Source: Boswellia sacra
Taxonomy: Eukaryota > Streptophyta > Magnoliopsida > Sapindales > Burseraceae
Assembly: GCA_013180625.2 (NCBI GenBank)
Contig: SNVD02011423.1
Location: 186,001-250,000, forward strand
Direction: 5' to 3'
DNA: 64,000 nt
Position 1 is the first letter of the stretch. Each line of letters opens with the position of its first letter. The notes beneath the pieces are model-generated. The model had not been told where the DNA came from. It saw nothing but the letters and a program-made list of their open reading frames with translations, and ran no database searches. Made by a program: the position numbers and the translations under genes. This document shows positions 1 to 10,402 of the stretch, one piece after another.

Positions 1-3000
1 GATGGTAAGCCTTCCCCGGAGCATTATGGGGGGATTCTCAAGAGTAATGGGACGTCGTGGTATGGATTTCATTGGAATAGGAGGAAGAAGACAACATCAT
101 CATCATCAACAACCAGTACCTTTGAACTTTCAACTGCCTCAACATGCACTAGAACCCCTTATTGTACCAGAAGAGTGGGCTTTTCTAACCAGTTTTGAGC
201 AGCAATACGGCTCCAGACATCCCTTCTTTTATGCATGTCAGATGATGGGGGCTTTGAAGATAGCTGAAGATGAACAGAAGTTCATGTTCATATATCTCCA
301 CTCACCAGAACACCCTTTCACTGCCTCTTTCTGTAGGGACACTTTGTGTTCGGAGGCTGTCATACAGTTTCTTGATGCAAACTTTGTTTCTTGGGGAGCT
401 CTTGCTGATCGAGGAGAGGGCTTGCAAATGGCTGCAACTCTGCGAGCGGCCAACTTTCCGTTATGTGCTGTAGTAGCGCCTGCTACTGGTCATAGCATAG
501 CAGTGCTACAACAGGTTGGTTCAAATTATTATATATATTTTCCTTGAATATTTCAACATATTTTGATAGAATTAATCATAGAAATAAATTCCTAATATAT
601 CAGTTAGTATATCTTTAGGGGTGTTTTTGAGATTGTTCTGATTTGAAAAATTGGTGTTGGAAAATGTTATAGTAAAAATCAGCTGATAGTTGTGTTGTGA
701 TAAGAAGTTGTGGGTGTTTGATAAAAATTGTATAATTTTCAATACAAATAACAAAATATACAAGTTTATTTTTAATTATACTTTTTATTTTCTGAGTTAA
801 ATTATAATTATATTATTAAAAGTAATTAAATTATATATTTAAAATTATAATATTATAATAATTAAATATATTTATTAATTTAATTATTTAAAAATGGAAT
901 TTTTAAAAAATGAAATAGGGACCATCGGAATGCAGTTGTCATCGTCGTCGTCAGTGACTGTCGGTGTGATGAAGCTTCTGGCGACACCGTAACCACTATC
1001 TTGCTCGCCGTTGACCGCTATGTTGAAATACGTCGACGGTGTATACAAAAACTTTGATTGTCTAATCTCGTTTATCACCGATGTAAACGACAAAAGCAAT
1101 GGATTCCTACATCAGTTGATGAAAAGCATAATGGTGGTGGCGGTGTTGCCGAACATGTTATCTCATCAACAGCCAGCAACTGCACAATTATTTTCTGACG
1201 ACCTCTGTTTTTTTTTTTTGAAAATGAATTTTAAAAAATAAATTCATATTTTATAATATATTTTTTAAATAAATAAATTTAAAATTTATATTATTAAAGA
1301 GTATTGTTAGATTTTAAATTATTTAGGAAGACAATTTTGGTATTTTGAATCACTCAAAAATTAGCTTTTAAAAATAAAAATTTTTAAAATTTGCTTCATA
1401 CCTGCTTTTGAGATTTAATACAAAAATAGATTCTTGAAGTAGCAACTTCCTGAACATTGGATAATAAGTTTTAAAAAGGTTTACAAACATCAAAATAACC
1501 GTAATTAATAGCAAAATCTAATAACTATTGTCCAACAGCATGACCAAATGCACTCTTGGAGCACTTCTAATGAAAGATGTTTAATTTGTTAGAGAAGCTT
1601 ATTAACACTGAAGGTATTGTTAAAAAGGGCTTAATTATGTGTTGTTTGAACACACTTCCATTAGAACTTCAAATTATGGTTATTAGAGGATTGAATACTT
1701 TTGTTAAAACCAATAGCTGAGAGCTTAATTAAGTTATAGTAACAATAGCACTGACAAATAACCTCTAAAAGATGTATCTTCAAGTTTCTTAAATGCTAAC
1801 AATGGAAGAAAAATTCTTTGTATAAGAGGATCCCACGATTCTTCTCCATATGTAATTTGTCTGTAACTTTTAATTGCATTAATTGTGATTCTTTGTTGGC
1901 ACAAGGGCTCGGTCCGTTGTCGTTTGGGTTCTTATAATTTCATTCACTTGGTCCCCGCATTGGTGGAGGCCAAGCCAGCCTCATCAACTTGGGCCCATTA
2001 TGAAATGCAACAATCAGGGGGGTCATAAAAATATATAATTTTTAAGGATAAAAAATTTATTGCCGCACGATTTTCTGAAGAAATTTTTCAGGACAGGCCA
2101 CCCGACACTGAATAGATCCACCCTTGTGGCCCTGTTGATGAAAACTTTTGCGGCATTTTCCTTTTCTTACTTCCCCGGTAGTTGACATGACATCTTTCAG
2201 TATTCTAACACACAGATATGTAATTATATATATATATATATATATTGGTTTCAACATGTATGATTATTATTAATTTCATATACAAAAGAGGAGATACTTT
2301 GTAACATCCCACATCGCTTGGGAATATGATGTGATATGTGCTTAAATACCTTGTGAGCTCCTTAAGCTGTTGGAGGCCTTTTGGGTTGCAAAGCCCGAAA
2401 GCAAAACCGTGACGGACTGTGTGTCCAAAGCGGACAATATCCAACAGTGGGCCGAGGTATTGGGCTTTGCACTCGCATGGGGGCCACTGCTTGAGACTAT
2501 GTGGGGGCCACCTCTTGAGGGTTTATGGGGACCGCAAAGTGCCACACATAGTACAAAGTGCCACATGCGGGCCGGGATGTTACAAATGGTATCAGAGCCT
2601 AGCCCAACCGGAAGTGTGGGATGTCACCCTAAGGATATAAGCCCAATCAAGCGAGGACGCTTGATTCCTAAGGGGGGGTGAATGTAACATCCCACATCGC
2701 TTGGGAATATGATGTGATATGTGCTTAAATACCTTGTGAGCTCCTTAAGCTGTTGGAGGCCTTTTGGGTTGCAAAGCCCGAAAGCAAAACCGTGACGGAC
2801 TGTGTGTTCAAAGCGGACAATATCCAACAGTGGGCCGAGGTATTGGGCTTTGCGCGCGCATGGGGGCCACCGCTTGAGACTATGTGGGGGCCACCTCTTG
2901 AGGGTTTATGGGGACCGCAAAGTGCCACACATAGTACAAAGTGCCACATGCAGGCCGGGATGTTACATACTTTGACACAATATTTTTAACACAAAATTAT

Positions 3001-4429
3001 ATATAAATTTATAATCTTTTATCTATAAAATTTAATAGTTAAAATTATTGATGAGTTAGAAGTATTAAATATATTTTGTTCGCTTTCAATCTCAATCAAT
3101 GAATTTTGTGAAATCAATAATTATAAATTTGTGTCAATAAATTATATTAAAATATCATCCTTCGTAGGTAATTTAGTGCTTTTTTTTTTACAAAAGTTAC
3201 TTAGTAATATAAATCCAAAAAAATTATAATATACAAAAATCTGAGGGGTATATCCCAAGAATTACAAGAAGGACGTAAAGTCCAAAAATACAATCCAACT
3301 AAAGATAAAAAATAAAGGTTACAAGCGACCTAAAACAAAGTAAAAAGGCCACAAACGGCCTTAACAACATAAATGATAAATACCACAAACGGTCTAAATA
3401 AAAAAATCAAAAAAAATCAAAAAAAAATTCAAAAAAAATCAAAAAAAATTAAGTGCTTTAATAACGAAGAAGTGGCAATGTTGCCTCACATCACATGTTC
3501 TTGCCTAATTATAATGATAATAATTCATTTAGTACTGTAGACATCTCGGTTACTCTAATATTTATGAAGAAATTTATCTCTAACTTGTCCACACATAGAT
3601 GGAAGGGCCAATCTCCCCTGCAGAGTTGGTGGAGATTCTGCAGAGAACAGTAGAGGAGCAAGGTTTGGCTTTTAGTGCGAGAGCACAGGAGGAAGAAAGG
3701 GTGAGAGCAAGGGCAAAGGCGGAAGAAAAGATGAGAGCAGATCGTCAGTTGAGAGAAGAACAAGACGCGGCATATCTTGCAGCTCTAAAGATAGAAAAGG
3801 TGTGTCTGCAGCTTTATATACACGTGATGTGAAATGCTTTTAGTACAAATCTATACAGCTCACAAAATTGACAAGGAACCAACATAATTATATTGCCTTT
3901 ATACACAGGAAAAGGAAAGCCTCAAGCATTTAACCTTTGGAGGGAATTCTCAGAAACCATTAGATGTTGATTCAAACAAGGCAAAACATGAGAAATTCGG
4001 CCACGGTCATACACTAAAGCAAAATGTTAACACAAAAATGCCTGCCAGTGCTAGTAGAGAAACTCAATACAAGCAGGTTACAAATTGGGGAAAGGATTCT
4101 CAGGTTACTCAGGTACAAGAGTTAATCTCCAGTACCATTAATTCTCTTTTTGGATTAATTTACAGACTGAGGATATTGTCATTCAAATAATGAATTTTCA
4201 GGTATTAATACGATTTCCAAATGGTGAAAAAAGAGAGCAAAGCTTTTCTTGCACGGATAAAATCCAGTCAATCTACAGATACATTGATTCATTAGGCCTA
4301 CCAGGAATTGGAAACTACAAGCTCATATCAAGTTTCCCCAGAAGAGTTTATGGTATTGACCAAATGAATTTTACTCTGAAAGATGCTGGCCTCCATACAA
4401 GAGCAACCCTCTTCCTGGAGCTTCAGTGA
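1..4429 (+). CDS. PUX10-like UAS/UBX-domain protein (5' partial)
   Basis: Four exons are read: 1-514 (continuing off the left edge), 3599-3799, 3909-4112 and 4202-4429, all joined in phase 0, giving 381 visible residues. After a His/Gln-rich linker comes a thioredoxin-like UAS domain (about residues 55-185; FMFIYLHSPEHPF, CRDTLCSEAV, FVSWGA, FPLCAVV). A charged coiled-coil follows (EERVRARAKAEEKMRADRQL, then LREEQDAAYLAAL). The C-terminal UBX domain (about 306-381) starts VLIRFPNGEKREQ and keeps the FPR loop (SSFPRRVYG) that in this family docks on the CDC48/p97 N domain. The order UAS, coiled coil, UBX matches Arabidopsis PUX10, a lipid-droplet CDC48 adaptor; I infer the same role here. An N-terminal UBA domain and most of the membrane hairpin would lie upstream of the window. 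The third exon (H- and K-rich) is less conserved and could instead end at 4103. The 3.1-kb intron carries transposon insertions. Confidence 0.85.
2300..2584 (+). repeat. TRIM 5' LTR
   Basis: This 285-bp LTR has 11-bp terminal inverted repeats (TGTAACATCCC / GGGATGTTACA). Positions 2306-2316 read ATCCCACATCG, identical to the plant snRNA upstream sequence element, with a TATA-like TTAAATA at 2342-2348. Confidence 0.93.
2683..2967 (+). repeat. TRIM 3' LTR
   Basis: Second copy of the 285-bp LTR. It differs from the first mainly at CpG-type positions (for example GCGCGC in place of GCACTC near 2850). It is followed directly by the TACTT target duplication. Confidence 0.93.
3181..3446 (-). mobile_element. 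5'-truncated LINE-like retroposon tail
   Basis: Read on the minus strand, this segment is T-rich 3'-untranslated-like sequence ending in an A tract (the T run from 3181 on the plus strand). It is flanked by near-identical direct repeats, AATTTAGTGCT at 3170-3180 and AATTAAGTGCT at 3447-3457 (one mismatch). A poly(A) end with an 11-13-bp target duplication is the signature of target-primed reverse transcription. No reverse-transcriptase frame remains, so the family is unknown; severe 5' truncation is inferred. Confidence 0.6.
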
Positions 4430-5371
4430 AGCTCTAGTTACAGTTCGCAGCATGCACCAACCAACATTTGCATGCTGCGCCCTCATTCCTCGGACATGCA
4501 TAAATGAATATGGGAAAATTGTTTAATGGCATACCAATAAATGTTGATATATGTACTCTGTATTTTAATATTACCTGCTACGTGTCCATATATAATTGCT
4601 AGCTGAAAGTAAGTTCTTTCATGGTTATCAAAGATCAAGGGTTGATTTTTTTTTTCTTTTTCTTTATAGTTAAGAAACCTGTTTTTTAGGTTGGAACTCA
4701 AGTAAAATGGGCTTTGTCTGCCATTAATTCATTTAAAAACTAGTATCTTGCTTAGCAGGTAAACAAGAGTATTAATGGTGATTTTGTTCTTCTGCATGAA
4801 AAAGGGATATATAAAAGATTAGTGATACGCATACAAAAATATCATTTTAAAATTATATATTGTAAATGATATGACATGAATTTATAACTATTATATTATT
4901 CATTAAATCATTATATCATCCACTTAACAAATAAATATTAATTAAATACACATTATTTAGGATACAAAATTTAGGATATAATTTGAATGTGTATCATTAT
5001 TATATAATAATTTTTAGTTTAAAAAAAAGAGAAATTGTCTTTATATTAAACTTGCTAATTTCTACAATAAGGGGATTCAAACAACATGGTTTTAAACTCT
5101 GCAACTTAAAGTACATTACAGTGCAGGTGTAAAGAGATTTTTTAAGTTTGGGGGTTCATTAGAAAATACTCGGGACTCAATTAAAAAGTCACTATCAAAA
5201 GGAAAATGGAGGAGATTAATAATTTAATAATACAACGAGGAAAACGTCGTCGTTCATTGCAAGGGTCTGAGGCTCAACCGCTGAATCAATCACTATCGTC
5301 ACAAGTCAAAAGCCAACCCACCGCAAACTCGAGCCTCGACTAGCCAGCCCAAGGAGCAGCGAACATCAGAA
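4430..5371. other. Intergenic: 3' flank of the UBX gene and upstream region of the Sec14-like gene
   Basis: AT-rich with no supported gene. The sequence becomes GC-richer from about 5230 (AACGTCGTCG), consistent with the 5' UTR of the gene starting at 5372. No clear TATA box was identified. Confidence 0.6.
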
Positions 5372-7563
5372 ATGGCGATACGCACGTGTAACAACCTAGC
5401 TTCTCCTTTCATTAATCCAATCAAATGGACTAGACAACCCATTCGCAACTGCAAATTCTCAGCTAAGAATTCTATTTCTGACCCAAATGAGTCGCGTAAG
5501 GTAATACTTTTTTCCTCTGCTCAACACCATATTCTTGTCTTATTATTTTCTGCTACAACTGGGTTCCGTTTTGTTTCTGCTAATTTTCCGGAATAGGAAA
5601 TAAATTTTGGAAATTATCTCAGTAACCAAACAAAATTCTAAACTTTATGCTTGTAGATTGTGGAGAGCAATTTTAATCAGTTAATTAGTTTACCTTGTTT
5701 ATGAATATGAATTTTTTTTCTTCCAAAAGCAAAATTTGCTTTGATTTATGCTTAAGAATGGAAGAAAACCAACTGGGAAATGTTAAAGTAAATGAATTAA
5801 ATGGACTCTCGTTTGGTTGTTTCTGCATCATTCCCTCTCTTGGTGAATCCTTATAGTTCATCATCATCATCAAAATTTGCAGCTGGTTTGGCAAGTAAAA
5901 GAGAAGCTTGAAAAAGAATATAATAGTCTCCCAGTTGGTAGAAATGGAAGAGATGATGAAGATATGATCCTCTGGTATCTAAAGGACCGGAAGTTTTCTG
6001 TTGATGAAACCATTGCAAAATTGACTAAAGCGATTGTATCCTTTACCTGTAATTGATGCCTTTTAGGATACTTTTAATTTCCTTAAATATGAAAAGCGCA
6101 AGTGAAAACATTGCATTTATGAAGTTCTCCTGCTAAGTTCTAATTTTTTAGAAATGGCGCCAAGAATTTAGAGTGTCTGAATTAAATGAAGAGTCTGTGA
6201 AAGGTATTGCTATAACCGGAAAAGCTTATGTTCATGACTTTCTTGATGTAAATGACAGACCAGTGCTCATAGTGGTGGCATCAAAGCACTTACCTGAAGT
6301 AAGTTTTGAGTTGAAGATCACCCTCTTTTGTTTTGCTTTCTCTTTGTTTGGATTTCTCAGATTTCGTCATAACCTCAGCTCTTTCTCTAAACTGATATCA
6401 ATCTTGCAAATTGTTTCCTCTTGTTGCATAGACTTTTAGGTTGAAGAAGTGGTTAATTTGAATGTCTAGACTGCTAATTTCCTTCTAGCTCAATGAAAAG
6501 GTTTAATTGCCATGGCCACAGGTGCATGATCCTGTAGAGGACAAGAAGCTTTGTGCATTTTTGATTGAAAAGGCATTGAGCAAGCTTCCTCCTGGGAAGG
6601 AGCAAATACTTGGAATATTTGATCTCAGAGGCTTTCGTACTGAGAATGCAGACCTTAAATACCTAACCTTTTTGGTAATTAATGCAATTTTTTTGAATGC
6701 TTGTATTTGTTGCTTTACTTCTAGAGATGGCATTAAATGTACAAAGGAGTATGTGCCAAATAAACTAAGCATTGTAGTCAAACCAGTAATGTTGCTACTA
6801 AGTCCGATGATGAAGGCTTATTTTTCTAGAGTGGTTTCGAGTTTGTTTTGGGGAAATGCTGCAATTAATAACTGCTAATACTATCTGGCCTTTTAACACT
6901 TGTGAGATTAACACTCACAAAAGAGCATAGGATCTTCCAACTGTTGTCAAGGCCCAGCAACATTACCAAGAGAAGACAGTAGTAATGTTCTTGTTTGAGA
7001 TAAACTGAAGATACTACTCAAATGCTGCTTCTACTGATAAACAGATCGGTTTTGCTTTCCAAAAAACTTTTTAACTTTCCCTTATTTTTAATACTTGCCA
7101 AAATCTCATTTTATCAAAACTTCATCTATCAATACTTATTTGGGTGCATAATACCTAATTGCCTTAAAATGACAATATGGAAGACCCTTTTGACTTGATT
7201 TCTTAATTGTTCTCGTGGCAGTTTGATGTATTTTACTATTATTATCCAAAGCGGCTAAATGAAGTTCTCTTTGTGGAAGCTCCATTTATATTTAAGCCAT
7301 TTTGGCAGTTAACCAAGCCCTTGCTGAAGTCATATGCTTCTCTGGTATGCACCTTTGATTTATTTTTTATTTTTATTTCTTTTCACAAGAAGATTTATTT
7401 ATTTTTTCTGTGAGTTGTTCTTCCCTTTGGACACTTTCCTTTTCTTAAAGAGAATTTGATACCAGATTTTAATTCTTTTTTGAAGGTAAAATTTTGCTCT
7501 GTGGAGACTGTCAGGAAGGAATATTTTACTGAAGCAACACTGCCTGTTAGTTTTAAAGACTGA
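5372..7563 (+). CDS. Plastid Sec14-like (CRAL-TRIO) lipid-transfer family protein
   Basis: Six exons, 5372-5500, 5883-6035, 6152-6298, 6522-6674, 7222-7344 and 7486-7563, all phase 0, encode 260 aa. The first 45 residues are rich in Ser, Asn, Arg and Lys and poor in acidic residues, like a plastid transit peptide. A CRAL-TRIO N-terminal helical part follows ([20 protein letters not shown]). Next is the lipid-binding CRAL-TRIO fold ([65 protein letters not shown]). The family binds phosphoinositides or other hydrophobic ligands. The closest recalled relative is Arabidopsis At5g63060, a small stand-alone Sec14 protein; the ligand is not known. The protein ends VSFKD with no GOLD or nodulin domain. 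The ATG at 5372 is the first in its exon and starts the presumed transit peptide. Confidence 0.88.
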
Positions 7564-8170
7564 GGGCACTATCACATTTTAATTTAGGTGTAAAGTTATA
7601 ATCTTCACAATTTTCCAGACTCGATGATTGAAAATGCCGATATCCTTTAACGAGTATAAATCAATATTTGCCTACAAGATCTCACTGCTGTCTTGTGGCG
7701 TGCCAGCACTAGCTATGTTACTTTTCATATTAGTTGTGCCAACAACAAATGTTTCACAATGGATTTTCATGCAGGAACGAGGAATTTGAGCTGTTTCGGA
7801 GTGGATCTATAATTTTATTACCGAAGACAGTTGGGATATACTTGAACCTCACACAGCAACCAGAGTTGGCAGGCCAATGTTGCGTATGGCTTGCCCTCTA
7901 GAGGCTATTAAATTACTCGAAGAATTAGAGGTGGTTTTCTTGCAATGGAATTTGGTCTTTTATCAGAAACCACCATAGCATCAAAACGCATGTAGCAGAT
8001 CTCAACCGTAGCCAGCCAAGCAGTAAACTGCTTTATTTTTTCAAACTAGTTAAAACCAAAACCTTATTGGCATTTGTTACCCCGCTGTTAGTTTTGTAAA
8101 TAATTAGTATCGCTTACAATCTCTATACATGTACTTCCCTCTCTGGAAAAATTTTCTTCAACACACAAAA

Positions 8171-8233
8171 AATTGCGTATGCCACAAACAATAATCAACA
8201 CACGCAAAATTGCGTATGCTACAAACAATAATC
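8171..8233. repeat. 26-bp direct repeat, 37-bp period
   Basis: The word AATTGCGTATGCYACAAACA and its continuation occur at 8171-8196 and 8208-8233 with a single C/T difference. They lie immediately beyond the U2 snRNA 3' end, in its downstream flank. Confidence 0.85.
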
Positions 8234-8234
8234 T

Positions 8235-8242
8235 TTCAGACT
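8235..8242 (-). terminator. Possible snRNA 3'-end signal
   Basis: AGTCTGAA on the minus strand, about 10 nt past the mature U2 end and preceded by CA, nearly fits the plant snRNA 3' box CA-N3-10-AGTNNAA (one mismatch). Confidence 0.45.
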
Positions 8243-8251
8243 ATGACTTGG

Positions 8252-8447
8252 TAGGGGTGCGCCAGGCCCTTGCAGTAGTGCAACGCATGGGCGACGCTCA
8301 AGGACCCTAGTAGCAAGCTACTATGATGAGTCCTCCCCCTCAAACAATTAATTTAATATCATGTGGGACAATGTCCCACGTATCAGATATTAAACTGATA
8401 AGAACAGATACTACACTTGATCTTAGCCAAAAGGCCGAGAAAGGTAT
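8252..8447 (-). ncRNA. U2 spliceosomal snRNA
   Basis: The minus strand from 8447 reads ATACCTTTCTCGGCCTTTTG and continues through GGCTAAGATCAAGTGTAGTA, the invariant U2 5' end including the branch-site-recognition sequence (GTGTAGTA). The body keeps the stem-loop II segment (TATCAGTTTAATATCTGATA) and ends with the stem IV sequence GCCTGGCGCACCCC. Length is about 196 nt, as for plant U2. The AATTAATTGTTTGAGG segment occupies the Sm-site region. U2 base-pairs with the intron branch site in the spliceosome. Transcription is by Pol II, judged from the USE-to-TATA spacing. The exact 3' end (within a few nt of 8252) is by length analogy. Confidence 0.94.
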
Positions 8448-8471
8448 GCTTAATTAAATGTTGCATTCTCC

Positions 8472-8479
8472 CTTTTATA
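8472..8479 (-). promoter_or_regulatory. TATA box of the U2 snRNA gene
   Basis: TATAAAAG on the minus strand, 24 nt upstream of the U2 5' end and separated by 34 nt from the upstream sequence element, the spacing used by Pol II-type plant snRNA genes. Confidence 0.85.
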
Positions 8480-8513
8480 GTCAGCAATCTTTTACATCAT
8501 TCTGAAACTTAGC

Positions 8514-8524
8514 CGATGTGGGAC
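8514..8524 (-). promoter_or_regulatory. Upstream sequence element (USE) of the U2 snRNA gene
   Basis: GTCCCACATCG on the minus strand is a perfect match to the plant snRNA promoter consensus RTCCCACATCG. Confidence 0.9.
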
Positions 8525-9309
8525 TTAAAACAAAGCATTACTAATAGTCGGTTGTCTTTTTATCCACTCCACTGTCTTGGGACCCCAATTCCTCGTCAGT
8601 CTTGTTGCTATGGTGAGAGAAAATTAAAAAACTATAGCAATTTGAAAGCCAGAATTAACAGCAAATTGTTTCTGGGTGGAAGTAATATTGAAGAAATTAC
8701 CGACTCTTGCCTGGGCCTTTTGCTCCCCAATAGGCTAGGCTAGAAGTTTCTTCATGGCCAAATGATTTCCTTGGCTCAATCAATCTAGTTAATCAAATAA
8801 TGAAGTCATTATGGTCAACTTTGAAATGTATTTCAATTTTTTGGTAAATCAATGGAACGCAAGCAACCTTTATGAACAAGACAGATTCCATATAAAATTA
8901 ATGGAATTAACTATAGAATAAAAATAAATACAAAAGATAATCCGTCATAAGAATAAAATATTTTATTCTTATGAATTAACAAGTTATCAAATTTAGAGCA
9001 ACTTTTATTCCGAGTAGTCTCGCGAAAGTGTTTCCGATTGAGAAGATGCCGCTGTCTTTTAACTTGATTACAATTTTAACCCATTGTAAACAGAGCCGAT
9101 ATTTATCTTGTGAAATAAATATAATAATAAGATTAATTACTAGAATCCCCCATATTTTGTTCTCATATTGGTGCGTCGTCTAGTACGGATAATGACTTAT
9201 ACAGGGAAAAGATTGTAATATTGAATCCCCTCGCATATTTTTGTTCTCACGCGGAGAAGTAAAGTGTATGGTCGCGATTTTTCTCTTTGAAATCTGGAGA
9301 GAGCAAGAA
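8525..9309. other. Intergenic between the U2 snRNA and SOUL genes
   Basis: No supported gene. A 75-codon frame over 8516-8743 overlaps the U2 promoter and resembles nothing. The part nearest 9310 is presumably the promoter and 5' UTR of the SOUL gene. Confidence 0.5.
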
Positions 9310-10402
9310 ATGGAGAAAACGAAGAATTTAGTGAAGGTGCTGAATCTGCTGTATCTGTTGGTACTATGTAACGCGATCGAGTCGCCCCAGTATGCGGTGG
9401 TGCACTCGGAGTCAGATTTCGAGGTCAGACTCTATTCAAACTCCACATGGATGTCTGCCCCTGTTCGTGAACTCTCCTTCGAGAAGTCTACCTTGCTTGG
9501 CTTTCACAGGTACCATTTTTCTCTCTTTTGAAAGTTTTAACGCTGATGAACAATCACTTAGGGAGAGAGTAGGAAACCCTTTTCCTCTTCTCAACTTTGA
9601 AGTGCATATGCTGTTACGGTTTGTGTTAAAAATAAAATTAAAAAAAAAAGGAAATTTTGAAAGGTTATGATTTTTGCCTGCAATAAGTATTGGATTGAGT
9701 AGTATCGTCTTTATAATTAAGGCAATTTGTGTAAAATTGGTTTAGGCTAGATAGAGGGAGAGGGAGAGCTCTTGTAAGTGTTATCTGAATTACTTTCGAT
9801 AAAACTTGGGCAAACTTTATTTCTGATCATAAGAAATGGGCTCATCAACAAATAATAGTTGCCTTTGTTTACAGTTGATTGCAACTTCTCTTTGTTTTGT
9901 TCATATTTGCTGAATTCGCTTGATTTTTTCGTGCTTTTGTTCTTACAGGTTGTTCCAGTACATCCAGGGTGCCAATCTTAATTACTCTCGGATTGAAATG
10001 ACATCTCCTGTTGTGACGAGCATAGTTCCAGGAGCCGGTCCCTTCCACTCTTCTGCCTACTTTGTCAGATTTTATTTACCTGCTAAGTTCCAAGATGACC
10101 CACCAACTCCTCTTCCTGAACTTCATCTGGAACCCTATGAATGGGACAGTCACTATGTTGCTGTCAGGAAGTTCACTGGGTTTGCCAAGGATGAAAACAT
10201 TGTGAGGGAAGCTGAGAAACTTGCCATCAGCTTGAGCAGGTCTCCTTGGGCAAACTTCACTTCTTCTGACAGTGATTATGCTTACGCCGTTGCACAATAT
10301 AGTTCTCCATTCCAGTTCATTGGTCGTGTTAATGAAGTTTGGGTGGACATTGATGTATCTGGAATAGACAGTTCCAAACTTACCAAAGTAGCTGCATATT
10401 GA
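9310..10402 (+). CDS. SOUL-family heme-binding protein, secretory form
   Basis: Two exons, 9310-9509 and 9949-10402, join within an Arg codon (AG + G) and encode 217 aa. Residues 1-23 form a signal peptide (NLVKVLNLLYLLVLCNAIES). The mature part is a SOUL/HBP domain: YAVVHSESDFEVRLY, WMSAPVRELSFEKSTLLGFH, RLFQYIQGANLNYSRIEMTS, PVVTSIVPGAGPF, then FVRFYLPAKFQ, with YAVAQYSSPF in the second half. The family binds tetrapyrroles with modest affinity. This leader-bearing type resembles Arabidopsis At1g17100. An upstream in-frame ATG at 9268 would put 14 extra residues ahead of the leader; 9310 is preferred because it gives a clean signal peptide. Secretion or ER location is inferred. Confidence 0.88.

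Larger units (their letters stand above)
2300..2967 (+). mobile_element. Intact TRIM (terminal-repeat retrotransposon in miniature)
   Basis: Two 285-bp LTRs (2300-2584 and 2683-2967) begin TGTAACATCCC and end GGGATGTTACA, and differ at about five positions by eye (about 98% identical). The 98-bp interior starts two bases after the first LTR with TGGTATCAGAGC (2587-2598), the classic primer-binding site complementary to initiator tRNA-Met. It ends with a polypurine tract AAGGGGGGG (2670-2678). The 5-bp target duplication TACTT is present at 2295-2299 and 2968-2972. No protein is encoded, so mobilisation would have to be in trans. The near-identical LTRs suggest a recent insertion. Orientation is + by PBS and PPT. 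Frames crossing the element are shadows. Confidence 0.95.
515..3598 (+). other. Long intron of the PUX10-like gene
   Basis: This intron runs from the GT at 515 to the AG at 3597-3598. Besides the TRIM and the LINE-like insertion listed separately, it is mostly AT-rich sequence. A moderately GC-richer stretch at 915-1200, with GTCGTC-type triplets, may be an old transposon relic, but no reading frame or ends could be defined. A (TA)n run lies at 2226-2244. No other gene is visible. Confidence 0.7.
7564..8251. other. 3' flank of the Sec14-like gene up to the U2 snRNA gene
   Basis: Probable 3' UTR followed by non-coding DNA. A stretch at 7775-7930 has coding-like composition but no frame that joins the upstream gene by phase. 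Two 26-bp direct repeats close to the U2 3' end are listed separately. Confidence 0.5.

Noticed and set aside
2370..2989. Frames of 60-103 codons in 2205-2989 on both strands
   Set aside because: They lie wholly in the TRIM LTRs and interior and recur in both LTR copies; no protein domain is present.
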